Assembly (NCBI GenBank): GCA_030655535.1
Contig: JAURVK010000050.1
Coordinates: 1-35,738, forward strand
Direction of reading: 5' to 3'
Source: Methylobacter sp.
GTDB lineage: Bacteria > Pseudomonadota > Gammaproteobacteria > Methylococcales > Methylomonadaceae
DNA: 35,738 nucleotides
A program made the position numbers and the translations under genes. Positions 25,010 to 33,298 of this stretch are shown here, piece after piece. Position 1 is the stretch's first letter. The number at the start of each line of letters is the position of its first letter. The notes beneath the pieces are model-generated. The model was not told the DNA's origin. It saw only the letters and a list, made by a program, of their open reading frames with translations, and made no database searches.

Positions 25010-25041
25010 TCAGGTTTACGCGTTAACTTGCGGAAACCTGA
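25010..25041. terminator. Weak bidirectional terminator candidate
   Basis: TCAGGTTT (25010-25017) pairs with AAACCTGA (25034-25041) across a 16 nt loop, between the convergent ends of the regulator remnant and the first mtdB gene. T-tracts are poor, so the call rests on position and stem only. Confidence 0.35.
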
Positions 25042-25049
25042 TTGTTATT

Positions 25050-25973
25050 CTAGTTTACGAGAGTATTAAATTGCATTTCTCTGGCTTTGTTGAACGCATA
25101 TCTGAAGTCTATAAATAAAGGCTGTTCGGCCCCCAGCATCGCTTTTAATAATTCATGCTGCAGTTGAAACTTAACATTGCCAATCGCTAAAGAACCAATA
25201 CCTACTGCGCCTTGCGCATTTATTGCGTGGATCAGCGGTGCGCCGGAATCATTGTTGTTGATGCCCTCTATTCCGGAAGGCGGAACAGCATTAACATCGG
25301 CAGCGACTTTCAGTTGGGTCGCCTTTTTAAGAATGTCGGCATTTAAAACCTGGATGCCCGCTTTGGCGGTACAAAAGATAATATCGGTATTGCTCGCCAA
25401 TTGGACTTTATCGGCTTCGGATTTGGCCAAGGCTCCTTTGAGCGTACAGTTAAAGCGGCGGTTGTAGGCTTTAGCAACATCCACGGCCGTCTCAATTGAC
25501 AAATGGTCGGTTAATGTCACATCGGCACCGGCTAATGAGGCAATAATACCCGTAGCGATACCTACCGGACCTGTTCCGCCAAAAATCACCACCGAGCATC
25601 CTTTCAGTTCCTTGTTGTGTTTTGCTTTGAGTTCTTTTTCCGCGCAAGTCACTAATGCCGCAGCGGTGGTGAAAGCGCCGCTGGGGTCGGCAAAAACAGA
25701 GACTTCAAAAGGCGAAACCATCGCTTGTTTGCTGGTGTTTAGCATGTCCATGGCCAAGCCTAAATCGCGGCCGCCGATAAAAATTCCGGTACGTTTAACA
25801 CCCGATGGACTGCGGGAGAAAACGGCATCTTGAGTCAGTCCATACACGCTATCCAGCTTGACATTGCTATACGGAATCAGCACGTCAAACCCCGCATCCA
25901 GAGCCATGTTAATGTCGAATGGGCTATTGTTCGGCATGGGGTCAAACATATGAAGAATGCTACGCTTCGCCAT
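25050..25973 (-). CDS. mtdB: Methylene-tetrahydromethanopterin dehydrogenase paralogue (MtdB family), downstream copy
   Basis: Oxidises methylene-H4MPT to methenyl-H4MPT with NAD(P)+ in the cytoplasmic formaldehyde oxidation route of methylotrophs. It is 307 aa, the family size. Family segments shared with the neighbouring copy are FNMALDAG/INMALDAG, QDAVFSRSP, RTGIFIGGRD, VSVFADPSGAFTTAA, FGGTGPVG (132-138), VAADVNAVPPSGI and IGNVKF. It differs from the other copy at the end of the second Rossmann strand: VTLTDHLS here, with an aspartate at 156, against VKLIGRQLDK there. An acidic residue there usually favours NAD+ over NADP+. GGAAC lies before the ATG. It follows the second copy by 43 bp on the same strand, so the two form a tandem-duplicate operon. 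Which copy carries the main flux is unknown. Confidence 0.82.
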   Translation of the reverse strand: MAKRSILHMFDPMPNNSPFDINMALDAGFDVLIPYSNVKLDSVYGLTQDAVFSRSPSGVKRTGIFIGGRDLGLAMDMLNTSKQAMVSPFEVSVFADPSGAFTTAAALVTCAEKELKAKHNKELKGCSVVIFGGTGPVGIATGIIASLAGADVTLTDHLSIETAVDVAKAYNRRFNCTLKGALAKSEADKVQLASNTDIIFCTAKAGIQVLNADILKKATQLKVAADVNAVPPSGIEGINNNDSGAPLIHAINAQGAVGIGSLAIGNVKFQLQHELLKAMLGAEQPLFIDFRYAFNKAREMQFNTLVN

Positions 25974-26016
25974 TAGAGTTCCTTTTTTTTATGCAGGTTA
26001 ATCCGAAAGTTTAAAC

Positions 26017-26925
26017 TCAAGAGCTTGACTTAATATATTCTCTTGCGGTTTCAAAAGCATGCTCGAAATGCAGGTAAACGGGCTTATCGCTACTGATCAT
26101 TTTTTTCAGCATCATGATTTGGGTCTGGTATTTAATATTGCCGATTGCCATAGCGCCCAAGCCGACTGCACCACTGTTCGATCCTTCAATGGGGGTACCG
26201 TTATGGAAGGCATCAATACCTGCGATACCTGATGGTGGTACCGCATTGACATCGGCAGCAACTTTGAGTTGCGGCGCTGAAGCGATAAGTTCGGCGCTTA
26301 ATAATTCAATGCCTGCGGCGCCGGTTGCAAAGACCGCATCGGCAGTTTTAATGTATTCGGCTTTATCAGTGTCTGCGCCGGCTTCAATGGTGATTTTACC
26401 TTCGCCGAATTCATTGTTGCACATATCGGCAATGGCTTGGGCTTTGTCCAGTTGACGACCAATGAGTTTCACCTGCGCTCCGTTTTGAGCGGCAATCACT
26501 GCGACCACCTGACCTACAGGGCCGGTTCCGCCTAGAACGAGAATATTTTTTCCTTCCAGAGTGGTGTCGAATTTAAGTCTTAATTCGCGCTCGACTGCCG
26601 CAACCATGCCGGCGGCGGTGGTAAATGCGCCGCTGGGGTCGGCGAAGACGGAAACTTGGAAAGGAGGGAACATAGAACGTTTGGCCATTTTTAGCATGTC
26701 CATCGCCTGCTTGGTATCACGTCCGCCAATGAATATACCGGTGCGTTTCAAGTTCTTGGGGCTGCGGGAAAAAATGGCATCCTGCACTAAGCCTTGAACT
26801 TCGCTGGGTTCAACATTGATATAGGGTAATGCGGAAACCCAGCCTGCATCCAATGCCATATTGAAATCACACGGGCTGAGATTTTTAGCGGTGGTTAGCA
26901 TGTGTAAAATAAATGGTTTTTCCAT
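26017..26925 (-). CDS. mtdB: Methylene-tetrahydromethanopterin dehydrogenase (MtdB), upstream copy
   Basis: A 302 aa member of the same family and the first gene of the pair. It has the nucleotide loop LGGTGPVG (131-138) followed by VKLIGRQLDKAQAIADMCN. The GRxLDKAQAxAD segment is the form I recall in characterised MtdA/MtdB enzymes, and R157 could bind the NADP+ phosphate. Other family blocks are AGAAGIELLSAELI-like TGAAGIELL, VAADVNAVPPSGIAGID and GLGAMAIGNIKYQ. AAAGGAAA precedes the ATG, the same leader type as the other copy. It is transcribed away from the 5-formyl-THF cyclo-ligase gene, with about 150 bp between the two starts for divergent promoters. H4MPT-linked enzymes outside archaea point strongly to a methylotroph. 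Confidence 0.88.
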   Translation of the reverse strand: MEKPFILHMLTTAKNLSPCDFNMALDAGWVSALPYINVEPSEVQGLVQDAIFSRSPKNLKRTGIFIGGRDTKQAMDMLKMAKRSMFPPFQVSVFADPSGAFTTAAGMVAAVERELRLKFDTTLEGKNILVLGGTGPVGQVVAVIAAQNGAQVKLIGRQLDKAQAIADMCNNEFGEGKITIEAGADTDKAEYIKTADAVFATGAAGIELLSAELIASAPQLKVAADVNAVPPSGIAGIDAFHNGTPIEGSNSGAVGLGAMAIGNIKYQTQIMMLKKMISSDKPVYLHFEHAFETAREYIKSSS

Positions 26926-27076
26926 GAGGTTTCCTTTATGTTTTTATCCGACAAGTATAAAAGAAAAAGCCCCAGAATAAAAATGCGCTTGCCTATTCGA
27001 GTTTTGAACCGGTGATGAATCTGTGTATTATCGGGCTAATTTTATGTTTTCCAGGGTGCAACATTATGGGGTGCAG

Positions 27077-27685
27077 ATGAGTGATCTGAAAAAACGGCAA
27101 CGTAGCAAAGCTAAGGCTGCGCGCAATCAGCAAATCGATAAAGAGGCTGTTAGCCGGATTATTTGCGATCGATTTATAGCGCATCCTGTTTACCGGCAGG
27201 CCGAAACGGTGATGTGGTATAGCCACTGTCGCTCGGAAGCAAGAACTCAAGCGGCATTGTTGCGCGAACTGGCGACCGATAAGCGCATAGTTATCCCTTA
27301 CTGCACTAAAGATCAGCAGGGGCATAATAAGCTGGGTTTATGGCGGCTGGAAGATGTTGCCGAACTGGTGCCGGGCATGTGGGGAATTTTAGAACCGCCT
27401 AAGCAACGATGGGGCGAGGCGGGGAAAGCAATCGCCGTTGAACAGCTCGATTGCGTATTGGTGCCGGGCGTGGCTTTTGATCGACATGGCGGGCGCTTGG
27501 GTAATGGCGGAGGGTATTACGACCGCTTATTGAAGTGTGTCAGAGCCGATACGGTATTGATAGGGGGTTGTTTTGAGTCTCAGCTGGTTGAGCAAGTCGT
27601 TATGGAGGCTCATGATGTGGCTATGGATATTGTCATAACGGAAAAAGCGCTTTATGCCGGTAAAGGACGGCAGTTTTTAAGCTGA
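27077..27685 (+). CDS. 5-formyltetrahydrofolate cyclo-ligase
   Basis: ATP-dependent conversion of 5-formyl-THF to 5,10-methenyl-THF, salvaging a dead-end folate form. The frame is open from 27023, but the ATG at 27077 (MSDLKKRQRSKAKAARNQQI) with GGGG six bases upstream gives the normal 202 aa. Motifs: MWYSHCRSEART, KRIVIPYCTKDQQG, ELVPGMWGILEPP, CVLVPGVAFDRHGGRLGNGGGYYDR (substrate and ATP binding). Its stop overlaps the nspC start (TGATG). The neighbouring H4MPT dehydrogenases are in the other C1-carrier pathway, so the locus groups folate and pterin C1 functions. Confidence 0.92.
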   Translation: MSDLKKRQRSKAKAARNQQIDKEAVSRIICDRFIAHPVYRQAETVMWYSHCRSEARTQAALLRELATDKRIVIPYCTKDQQGHNKLGLWRLEDVAELVPGMWGILEPPKQRWGEAGKAIAVEQLDCVLVPGVAFDRHGGRLGNGGGYYDRLLKCVRADTVLIGGCFESQLVEQVVMEAHDVAMDIVITEKALYAGKGRQFLS

Positions 27686-28827
27686 TGGATTTTCAACTAT
27701 TGAAAGACAGTGTTTATTCCACGCCGGCTTTTGTTGTCGATGAACTAGAAGTGACCAGGACGTTGGAAATTTTAACCGAGCTGAAAAATCGGTGCGGCTG
27801 CAAGGTTTTATATTCGATTAAAGCCTTGCCTTTTTCCGCCGTCATGGACATGGCGAAACCCTGGGTTGATGGTTTCTCGGTCAGTTCCTTATTCGAAGCG
27901 CGGCTGGCCGACGAGGTTTTATCCGGGCAGGGCAGTATTCATTTGACTACGCCCGGCATAAGGCCGGAGGAACTGGACGAGCTAAGTTCGCTGTGTTCGC
28001 ACATCAGCTTTAATTCGTTGCCTCAATATCGGCGGTATTCTGAAACGGCCGGAGCGCAGTCCTCAATCGGCTTAAGAGTTAATCCAAAATTGTCTTTTCT
28101 GAGTGATCGGCGATTCGATCCTTGTCGGCAGCATTCAAAGCTGGGTATGGCTATTGATGAATTGAGCCGGTCGATTTGTCTTGATCAAATTCGGGGGCTG
28201 CATATTCATAACGTTTTTTCAGCAACCGATTTTACCCCGTTAATTAAAACGATCGACAAACTTCAGCAGTATTTGGGGATAGGATTGGCTGAGCTTGAAT
28301 GGTTGAACATCGGCGGCGGCTATTTGTTTGGTCAAATTGAAGATCATCGACCCTTTATCGAGTTGGTCAATAAGCTGAAACAGGATTATGCCATTGAGGT
28401 TTATATTGAACCGGGCAAAGCGCTGGTTGGCCAGGCAGGGCATCTGGTGGCGACGGTGCTGGATAGCTTTGACAGCGACGGTGTCACCGTCGTCATATTG
28501 GATACTTCAGTTAATCATAATCCCGAGGTATTCGAATATCAGCGTCAGCCTGAATTGCACGAACATCACCCTGATGGACAATACACCGCTATTTTGGCGG
28601 GCTGTACCTGTTTGGCCGGTGATGTATTCGGACAATATCGTTTTAAAGAACCGTTGGCAGTAGGGGATAAAGTGGTCTTTAAACATGTCGGTGCTTACAC
28701 CCTGATTAAGGCAAACCGTTTTAATGGCTACAACCTGCCGGATATTTACCTGAGCAATTCCCTACGGGTAAAAAAATTGAAACATTACGATTATCAGGAT
28801 TATCGTCGGCAATGGCTGGTTGATTAA
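27685..28827 (+). CDS. nspC: Carboxynorspermidine/carboxyspermidine decarboxylase
   Basis: PLP-dependent decarboxylase, last step of the alternative polyamine pathway giving norspermidine or spermidine. At 380 aa it has the family length and fold III alanine-racemase-like plan. K46 in VLYSIKALP is the PLP lysine. WVDGFSVSSLFEARLADEVL, GLRVNPKLSFL, KLGMAIDEL, HIHNVFSATDF, WLNIGGGYLF (phosphate loop), IEPGKALVGQAGHLVATVLD and AGCTCLAGDVFGQY (active-site Cys/Asp region) all fit. It is translationally coupled to the cyclo-ligase by a one-base overlap. The partner carboxynorspermidine dehydrogenase is not in the window. Confidence 0.93.
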   Translation: MDFQLLKDSVYSTPAFVVDELEVTRTLEILTELKNRCGCKVLYSIKALPFSAVMDMAKPWVDGFSVSSLFEARLADEVLSGQGSIHLTTPGIRPEELDELSSLCSHISFNSLPQYRRYSETAGAQSSIGLRVNPKLSFLSDRRFDPCRQHSKLGMAIDELSRSICLDQIRGLHIHNVFSATDFTPLIKTIDKLQQYLGIGLAELEWLNIGGGYLFGQIEDHRPFIELVNKLKQDYAIEVYIEPGKALVGQAGHLVATVLDSFDSDGVTVVILDTSVNHNPEVFEYQRQPELHEHHPDGQYTAILAGCTCLAGDVFGQYRFKEPLAVGDKVVFKHVGAYTLIKANRFNGYNLPDIYLSNSLRVKKLKHYDYQDYRRQWLVD

Positions 28828-28903
28828 GGTTCAGAGTAATGAGTGGTTCAGCGCTCGTTAAGGCGTACGCCGGTACATTTTCTGGAGCCAACTTTAAGAA
28901 CTA

Positions 28904-28975
28904 TCACCACGAAGACACGGAGGACATGAAGTTTTTACCTTGGTTTTCTTCGTGTCCTTCGTGTCTTCGTGGTGA
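28904..28975. repeat. CACGAAG-type dispersed repeat, long hairpin
   Basis: A 28 bp stem (28904-28931 with 28948-28975) is interrupted only by two G-T type differences, with a 16 nt loop. Its arms are made of CCACGAAGACACG-like words. Single CACGAA words of the same kind occur at 6321-6346 and near 6627. This and the next repeat fill the 334 bp gap between nspC and the oxidoreductase; no gene is seen there. Confidence 0.85.
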
Positions 28976-29043
28976 ATGACGGTATATCAGTTGTGCGAGT
29001 GTAGGCTTTACCTTGGATTTTCTTACTGGTTTTTTTTAAGTTA

Positions 29044-29130
29044 CAAAGCAAGCTTTGAACTTCGGTATCTATTGCGTTTGGAGTCCAAAGCTTGCTTTGG
29101 TCGTTCAGTTGTAGGTACGCATCGCGTACC
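29044..29130. repeat. Two REP-like hairpins upstream of the oxidoreductase
   Basis: CAAAGCAAGCTTTG (29044-29057) and CAAAGCTTGCTTTG (29086-29099) are perfect 14 bp inverted repeats. Just beyond, GGTACGC-ATC-GCGTACC (29114-29130) is a 7 bp stem with 3 nt loop preceded by GTA. Small GC-rich hairpins of this kind are typical substrates of REP-associated transposases, one of which is present as a fragment at 35578. Confidence 0.7.
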
Positions 29131-29161
29131 TTTAGTCCAATTTACAAAAAAGGCAAAAAAC

Positions 29162-30154
29162 ATGAAAGCAATAATGATGACAGCCATCGGCAATCCCGAT
29201 GTCCTGGAATTACACGATATTGACGAGCCGGAAATATCCACGGCAACCCAGATCAAAGTCCGGCTTAAAGCCGCCGGCGTCAACCCTGTCGATACTAAAA
29301 TCAGGCGTAACGGCTTGCTTTATGATAATCCGCTGCCTGCGGTATTGGGTTGTGACGGAGCCGGAGAGGTTATCGAAATCGGCAGTGCGGTCAGTCAATT
29401 TAAACCGGGCGATAAAGTCTGGTTTTGCCACGGTGGGCTAGGCCGCGAACAGGGTAATTACGCCGAAGTTACGGTAATAGATCAACGCTGGGCGAGTTTG
29501 ATGCCGGAAACCGGTTCATTTAGCGAGGCCGCCGCCTTGCCGCTGGTGTTGATTACCGCGTGGGGCGCTTTGTTCGATCGCGGCGGATTGCAATCCGGAC
29601 AAACGGTACTGATTCATGCCGGAGCAGGCGGCGTAGGGCATGCGGCGATACAATTGGCGAAATTAAAAGGTGCCCGAGTGATTACCACGGTGAGTTCCGG
29701 GCAAAAGGCCGAATTTGTCAAAGCGATGGGCGCGGATGAAGCGATAATTTATACCCAAAACGGTTTTGCCGATGCGGTCAATAAACTGACCGACAGCAAA
29801 GGCGCTGACCTGGTTTTCGATACCGTGGGCGCTGAGGTATTTAAACAAAGCATCCCAGTGACCGCGCATTTCGGCCATCTGGTGACCTTGCTCGATCCGG
29901 GCGAATCGAGTCTGGCTGAAGCCCGAATACGTAATTTATCGATAGGCTTTGAGCTGATGTTAACGCCGATGCTCAGAGATTTGGCTGAGGCAAGAGACAA
30001 GCACGTTGAAATTTTAAAGCAATGCGCGCAATGGATTGATAAAGGGTTTTTAAAGACGCATATCAGCAAACAGTTACCGCTGGAAGAGGCCGCAATAGCG
30101 CATCAATTGATAGAAGCCGGGCATAGTACCGGGAAGATTGTGTTGACTGTATAG
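29162..30154 (+). CDS. Zinc-independent quinone oxidoreductase (MDR superfamily)
   Basis: A 330 aa medium-chain dehydrogenase/reductase of the NADPH:quinone reductase branch. The frame is open from 28976 but the first 62 codons translate repeat DNA. The ATG at 29162 (MKAIMMTAIGNPDVLELHDI) after AAAAGG is the family start. Domains: GroES-like N-terminus with GVNPVDTKIRRNG and LGCDGAGEVIEIG, then a Rossmann domain with the NADPH loop LIHAGAGGVGHAAIQLAK (about residues 143-160). It ends with the HLIEAGHSTGKIVL-like tail AHQLIEAGHSTGKIVLTV. No structural-zinc cysteine cluster is present. The physiological substrate is unknown. Confidence 0.9.
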   Translation: MKAIMMTAIGNPDVLELHDIDEPEISTATQIKVRLKAAGVNPVDTKIRRNGLLYDNPLPAVLGCDGAGEVIEIGSAVSQFKPGDKVWFCHGGLGREQGNYAEVTVIDQRWASLMPETGSFSEAAALPLVLITAWGALFDRGGLQSGQTVLIHAGAGGVGHAAIQLAKLKGARVITTVSSGQKAEFVKAMGADEAIIYTQNGFADAVNKLTDSKGADLVFDTVGAEVFKQSIPVTAHFGHLVTLLDPGESSLAEARIRNLSIGFELMLTPMLRDLAEARDKHVEILKQCAQWIDKGFLKTHISKQLPLEEAAIAHQLIEAGHSTGKIVLTV

Positions 30155-30162
30155 CAGCACGC

Positions 30163-30199
30163 GTTGGGTTACGGCGCAAAAAGATGCGCCTAACCCAAC
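30163..30199. repeat. GTTGGGTTA...TAACCCAAC intergenic hairpin
   Basis: Positions 30163-30178 pair with 30185-30199 over 15 bp with one bulged C and a 6 nt loop. A related, decayed version (TTGGGTT...CAACCTACG) lies at 35311-35337. This is a widespread bacterial intergenic repeat type. It may also end oxidoreductase transcription. A TATAAT at 30217-30222, 36 bp before mrcB, could be a -10 box, but no matching -35 was found. Confidence 0.8.
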
Positions 30200-30257
30200 C
30201 TACGACACTATTTATGTATAATAGCGAACGTTAATAAAACAAATGTTGTAAGAGGTT

Positions 30258-32603
30258 ATGGCAGAAAAAACCAGAAAACGTAGCTCGGGTAGATACGATA
30301 AGAAAAAAACGGCTCCTAAAAAATCAGGTTCTCATTGGATTAGAAATTCATTTCTGGTTTTTGTGGCCGGATTTGCATTTATTTTGGCGAGTTATCTGGG
30401 TTACCTTGATCACAACGTGCGCACCCAATTTGAAGGTAAACGCTGGGCTATTCCGGCGCGGGTTTATGCCAGTCCGGTAGAGCTTTATGCCGGTTATAAG
30501 CTGACTGGTGCAGAGCTTGAAGCGTTATTGCAGGCGCTACATTATCGGCTGGACGTCCATTTGTCTTCGGAAGGCACGTATTTTAAAAGCGGCTCACAAG
30601 TCAGTGTAAAAACCAGGAAGTTTACCTTCTGGGATCAAGTTCAACCTAGCAGCGTGATACGGGTGAATTTTAACGTATCCGGCATCGCCAACATCGTTGA
30701 TGCAGCGCAGAACCAAGATCTCGCTATTGTGCGCTTGGATCCCGTACAAATCGGCAGCTTATACCCCAGGATCAAAGAAGACCGGATTTTAATTAAATTG
30801 GAAGAAGCCCCTGATGCGCTTATTAAAGGCTTGCTGGCTTCAGAAGACCGGGATTTTTATCAGCATATCGGTATTTCATTTAAAGGCATTGCCAGGGCGA
30901 TTTGGATGAATGTGCTTGCCGGTCATACCGTGCAAGGCGGCAGCACTATTACCCAGCAGCTGGTTAAAAACTTTTACTTGACCTCTGAACGCAGTTTGAC
31001 GCGGAAAGTAAAAGAAGCGCTTATGGCGCTGATTTTGGAGTACCGCTACAGCAAAGATGAGATCCTGGAGGCTTATTTAAATGAAATATATCTGGGGCAG
31101 GATGGCGGCAGCGCGGTGCATGGCTTTGGCCTGGCCAGTGAGTTTTATTTCGGCAGTTCTTTAAAGGACTTGCATCTGGAACATGTGGCTTCGTTGATTG
31201 CCTTGGTCCGCGGGCCGTCTGAGTACGACCCGAGACGTTATCCCGATCGTGCTGTACTACGGCGCAATTTAGTGTTGGGAGAGATGGAAGCGGAAGGCTA
31301 TATTACTGAAGAGCAGGCAGTCAAGGCGAAAGCGAAGGCTTTAAATGTGATCGCCAATACCCACCGTTCAAGCAATCGTTATCCCGGTTTTCTCGATTTG
31401 GTCAAGCGGCAATTAAGACAGGAATACAAAGAGGAAGATTTAACGTCTGAAGGACTCAGGATTTTTACCACACTGGATACTCGGGTTCAGGATGCGCTGG
31501 AGGATACGCTGTCTAAAAAGCTAAATCAGCTTGAAAAACTGCCTAAAGCTAACGACCTTGAAGCCGCTGCTGTGGTCACCCATAGAGACGGCGGCGAGAT
31601 AGCTGCGTTGATGAGCGGTCGCGATGTATCCAGCGCGGGATTTAATCGTGCCCTGGATGCGGTCAGGCCGATAGGCTCGTTAATCAAGCCGGTGGTCTAT
31701 TTGACGGCGTTGGAATATCCGGACAAGTACACCATAACGACACCGGTCAGCGATACAGCCATTTTGGTTAAGGGCTCGCGTGGCAATGATTGGAGTCCTA
31801 AAAACTATGATCACAGGGAGCATGGCACCGTGAGCTTTCATTCGGCACTGGCGCATTCATATAACCTGGCTACGGTTCGGATAGGGATGGATATTGGGGT
31901 AGCCAGAGTCGTTAAGACATTGCGCAGTATGGGTATCACCCGGGCGATTGATTTGTTCCCGTCATTCCTGCTCGGAGCTGCGAGTTTAACGCCGATGGAA
32001 GTCACTCAAATTTATCAAACGCTGGCCGGTGACGGTTTTTCAACGCCGATAAAAGGCATCAGGGCGGTGGTTGCGGCAGACGGTACACGCTTACAAAGTT
32101 ATCCGTTTACGGTGAGGCAAGTGCTTGATCCGTCGGTAACGTATATCGTCAATACCATGTTGCAGGAAGTGATGCATGAAGGTACAGGACGCTCGGCGTA
32201 TTCCGCTTTTCCGGCAGACTATGGGTTGATCGGCAAAACCGGTACGACTAACGATTCAAAAGACAGCTGGTTTGCCGGTTACACCGGTGATTATTTGGCT
32301 GTGGTCTGGATTGGCCGGGACGATAACAAACCGGCCGGGTTAACCGGGGCAACCGGTGCTTTGCAAGTTTGGACATCGTTAATGAAGCAGATTTCAAACC
32401 AGCCGGTGAACCTGATTCCGCCGGACAATATTAAGACGGCTTGGATCGATCCGGTTAACGGCTTGTTGGCGAATGAAAATTGCGTGGGAGCGAAGGCGTA
32501 TCCATTCATTGCCGGTTCAGCGCCGGAAGAGTATTCATCGTGTGTGGATTCGCCCGTTAATCAATTTGAAACCTTGATTAACGATTGGTTACCGAATAAT
32601 TGA
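30258..32603 (+). CDS. mrcB: Penicillin-binding protein 1B (bifunctional transglycosylase/transpeptidase)
   Basis: Class A PBP of 781 aa that polymerises and crosslinks peptidoglycan in the periplasm. A short basic cytoplasmic tail (KTRKRSSGRYDKKK) precedes one membrane helix (about residues 29-48). The UB2H domain follows (YASPVELYAGYKLTGAELEALLQALHYR), where LpoB docks in E. coli. The GT51 domain has the catalytic E196 in SEDRDFYQHIG and GGSTITQQLVKN. The transpeptidase domain has S474-LIK, S534-YN and K660-TG. The UB2H domain distinguishes it from PBP1A. AAGAGG precedes the ATG. lolA follows at once, so the envelope genes are probably cotranscribed. Confidence 0.95.
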   Translation: MAEKTRKRSSGRYDKKKTAPKKSGSHWIRNSFLVFVAGFAFILASYLGYLDHNVRTQFEGKRWAIPARVYASPVELYAGYKLTGAELEALLQALHYRLDVHLSSEGTYFKSGSQVSVKTRKFTFWDQVQPSSVIRVNFNVSGIANIVDAAQNQDLAIVRLDPVQIGSLYPRIKEDRILIKLEEAPDALIKGLLASEDRDFYQHIGISFKGIARAIWMNVLAGHTVQGGSTITQQLVKNFYLTSERSLTRKVKEALMALILEYRYSKDEILEAYLNEIYLGQDGGSAVHGFGLASEFYFGSSLKDLHLEHVASLIALVRGPSEYDPRRYPDRAVLRRNLVLGEMEAEGYITEEQAVKAKAKALNVIANTHRSSNRYPGFLDLVKRQLRQEYKEEDLTSEGLRIFTTLDTRVQDALEDTLSKKLNQLEKLPKANDLEAAAVVTHRDGGEIAALMSGRDVSSAGFNRALDAVRPIGSLIKPVVYLTALEYPDKYTITTPVSDTAILVKGSRGNDWSPKNYDHREHGTVSFHSALAHSYNLATVRIGMDIGVARVVKTLRSMGITRAIDLFPSFLLGAASLTPMEVTQIYQTLAGDGFSTPIKGIRAVVAADGTRLQSYPFTVRQVLDPSVTYIVNTMLQEVMHEGTGRSAYSAFPADYGLIGKTGTTNDSKDSWFAGYTGDYLAVVWIGRDDNKPAGLTGATGALQVWTSLMKQISNQPVNLIPPDNIKTAWIDPVNGLLANENCVGAKAYPFIAGSAPEEYSSCVDSPVNQFETLINDWLPNN

Positions 32604-32614
32604 CAAGGGTATTT

Positions 32615-33241
32615 ATGAAAAAAATTACAATTTTCGCCGGTTTGCTAGCAATGTTGCTTTTTAATGGTTCGGGCTACGCAGAAGATAAACCTGTCCGGCA
32701 GTTGAAAGCATTTTTAAAGAATACAAAATCGCTGACCGCCGATTTCAAACAGGTATTGATTAATGAAGCAGGAAACCCTACTCAAACCAGTTATGGCGTT
32801 TTTTATCTGCAACGTCCGGGGAAGTTCCGCTGGGATTATGTAAAACCCTTTCAACAACAGATTGTTTCTACGACCGGAAAGGTCTGGTTTTATGATACCG
32901 ATCTGGAACAGGTCACCGTTAAAAAACTCGATGAGTCTATGGGGTCAACACCGGCATTGCTGTTAAGCGGCGAAATTTCCCTGGAGGATAATTACACCAT
33001 GGAACAGCAGGGTGTCGATGGCGACTTGATGTGGGTAAAATTAGTCCCTAAAAGTCAGGAAAGCAGTTTTAAATATGTGCTGATCGGTTTGGATAAGGAT
33101 TCGTTGGGCGGCATGGAGTTGAGCGACAATTTCGGTCAGCTGACGCGTATTTATTTTTCCAATGTTATTTTGAATCCGCCGTTAAAACAGACACTGTTCG
33201 AGTTTAAAGCGCCCAAGGGTGTCGATGTTTTTTCTGATTGA
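32615..33241 (+). CDS. lolA: Outer-membrane lipoprotein carrier protein LolA
   Basis: Periplasmic chaperone that takes lipoproteins from LolCDE to LolB at the outer membrane. The start MKKITIFAGLLAMLLFNGSGYA gives a signal peptide cut before EDKPVRQ. A TTG at 32600, overlapping mrcB, is a less likely start. The product is 208 aa, the normal size. Family segments: SLTADFKQVLINEAG, YGVFYLQRPGKFRWDYVKPFQQQIVS, GKVWFYDTDLEQVTVKKLD. The conserved FRWDY-type strand lines the lipid-binding cavity. It lies 11 bp after the mrcB stop. Confidence 0.93.
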   Translation: MKKITIFAGLLAMLLFNGSGYAEDKPVRQLKAFLKNTKSLTADFKQVLINEAGNPTQTSYGVFYLQRPGKFRWDYVKPFQQQIVSTTGKVWFYDTDLEQVTVKKLDESMGSTPALLLSGEISLEDNYTMEQQGVDGDLMWVKLVPKSQESSFKYVLIGLDKDSLGGMELSDNFGQLTRIYFSNVILNPPLKQTLFEFKAPKGVDVFSD

Positions 33242-33270
33242 TAAGGGGCAGGTAAAAGACTCAAGGTACA

Positions 33271-33292
33271 AGGGACAAGGCGCTTTGTCCCT
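33271..33292. repeat. AGGGACAA/TTGTCCCT hairpin just before rarA
   Basis: A perfect 8 bp stem (33271-33278 with 33285-33292) with a 6 nt loop ends seven bases before the rarA ATG. It therefore occupies the place of the ribosome-binding site, and GGGACAAGG is the only purine-rich stretch there. It could lower rarA translation when folded, or be one more dispersed repeat. Confidence 0.6.
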
Positions 33293-33298
33293 GCTCTT

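Noticed and set aside
28976-29161. 62-residue N-terminal extension of the quinone oxidoreductase
   Set aside because: It translates hairpin repeat DNA, and the ATG at 29162 gives the exact family start after an AAAAGG.
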